Source: CAVQYV01 sp963718295 [NCBI: uncultured Methylomirabilota bacterium] (GTDB taxonomy: Bacteria > Methylomirabilota > Methylomirabilia > CAVQYV01). From it: 64,000 nucleotides of DNA. How positions within the stretch are numbered: the first letter of the stretch is position 1; the number at the start of each line of letters is the position of its first letter. Both the position numbers and the translations under genes were made by a program. Under the pieces are notes generated by a model. It had not been told where the DNA came from. It made no database searches and was given only the letters and a program-made list of their open reading frames with translations. Where the stretch lies: positions 124,001 through 188,000 of the forward strand of contig CAVQYV010000011.1 in NCBI GenBank assembly GCA_963718295.1. The letters are read 5' to 3'. Of the stretch, positions 63,550 to 64,000 are shown piece by piece.

Positions 63550-64000
63550 CTAAACGTAGTCGACCTTACGGGTGCGAGGTTTTCGAGGCGCAGGGAGCCC
63601 CTCCGGGGGCTTCTCCTCCTGCTGGGGCTCCCCCTTTTCGGGCTGGAGAAGAGGCTCCATTTTTGCCTCTGCCTCAGGTGGCTCTTGCGGTGTCTCAGCC
63701 TTCTGAGGTTGTCCGGCACTGAACGATTTCACTTTCGCCGCCACATCCCGATAATTTGGATCTTCCTGGAAGATCTCGGAGAAGAGGTCGAAGGCTGTAT
63801 CCAGAGTTCCCGAGGATTCATAGGCCAAAGCCAATTCGTATTTCAGGCCTCGATATTTCTCCGGTGGTTGGTTGGGCACGGAGAGCCCCTTTAGATACTC
63901 CTCGATGGCGAGATTATCGGCGCCCATCTTCATGTAACATAGTCCGATCAGCTGACTACAGTTGACAGCGAGAGCTGGATCTTTGGACGCCAGCTCAAAT
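63550..64000 (-). CDS. TPR protein, N-terminus beyond the window
   Basis: The frame is open to the right edge: before ATG 63933 it reads FELASKDPALAVNCSQLIGL, which continues a TPR repeat, so the true start is outside the window. Visible are two more TPR-like units (NLAIEEYLKGLSV; DTAFDLFSEIFQEDPNYRDV) and a polar, Pro/Glu-rich tail with a basic RKPRTRKVDYV end. It probably works with the ExeA-like ATPase gene downstream, perhaps as a secretion or pilus accessory protein. Confidence 0.75.
   Translation of the reverse strand, partial: FELASKDPALAVNCSQLIGLCYMKMGADNLAIEEYLKGLSVPNQPPEKYRGLKYELALAYESSGTLDTAFDLFSEIFQEDPNYRDVAAKVKSFSAGQPQKAETPQEPPEAEAKMEPLLQPEKGEPQQEEKPPEGLPAPRKPRTRKVDYV

Overview
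This window comes from an anaerobic bacterium, most probably of the Desulfobacterota (former Deltaproteobacteria). That is inferred from gene content and order rather than from any 16S gene: ihfA-merR-tRNA-Pro-surE; cmk-plsC-ispH-rpsA-sppA-ihfB; lysC next to citramalate synthase; scpA-scpB-rluB; HdrA/MvhD-type electron-transfer genes; 2-oxoacid:ferredoxin oxidoreductase; and a tungsten-type aldehyde:ferredoxin oxidoreductase. Genes are densely packed, with many 4-nt ATGA or GTGA stop/start overlaps.

Layout. 1-3.0 kb: the end of an MvhD-like subunit, an HdrC/HdrB-like iron-sulfur protein and an FAD oxidase, probably one flavin-based redox complex. 3.0-9.7 kb: housekeeping genes (miaB, a SPOR protein, ihfA, MerR, surE, an FAD protein, pcm, acylphosphatase) and two tRNA-Pro genes. 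9.7-11.4 kb: the alpha subunit of a 2-oxoacid:acceptor oxidoreductase, whose likely beta subunit lies 23 kb away at 34.6 kb.

11.8-24.9 kb, the most interesting part: a one-directional type II fatty acid/polyketide-like cluster. It has a FabL-like enoyl reductase, a long acyl carrier protein with a Cys/His tail, two intact ketosynthases, two ketosynthase-like chain-length-factor proteins without the catalytic Cys, two FabZ-like dehydratases, a FabG ketoreductase and its own holo-ACP synthase. It ends with an LpxL-type acyltransferase, a condensation-fold acyltransferase, a lipoprotein alpha/beta hydrolase and a frameshifted isoprenylcysteine-methyltransferase-like membrane protein. I read it as a self-contained route to an unusual acyl chain that is attached to a lipid or exported. 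The product is not predictable from sequence.

25-34.4 kb: tRNA-Leu and tRNA-Arg, a PHP protein, a TPR membrane protein, and a sugar or polyol operon with two parallel dehydrogenase/aldolase/FGGY-kinase sets. The two aldolases are of unrelated classes. A solitary HEPN protein follows. 34.5-39.0 kb: korB-like, thioesterase, SAM hydrolase-type protein and a frameshifted GH57 glycosidase.

39.0-64 kb is on the minus strand. 39.1-47.0 kb holds core genes (bifunctional nuclease, HIT, ihfB, sppA, rpsA, ispH, plsC, cmk, pheA). 47.2-54.3 kb is a catabolic operon read right to left: SDR, RraA-like, Nramp-like transporter, a small membrane protein with a probable CTG start, iron alcohol dehydrogenase, MoaD-like protein and an aldehyde oxidoreductase pseudogene with at least six lesions. 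54.4-64 kb holds rluB, scpB, scpA, comEA, a TPR lipoprotein, an adenylate cyclase, citramalate synthase, aspartate kinase, an ExeA-like ATPase and a truncated TPR protein.
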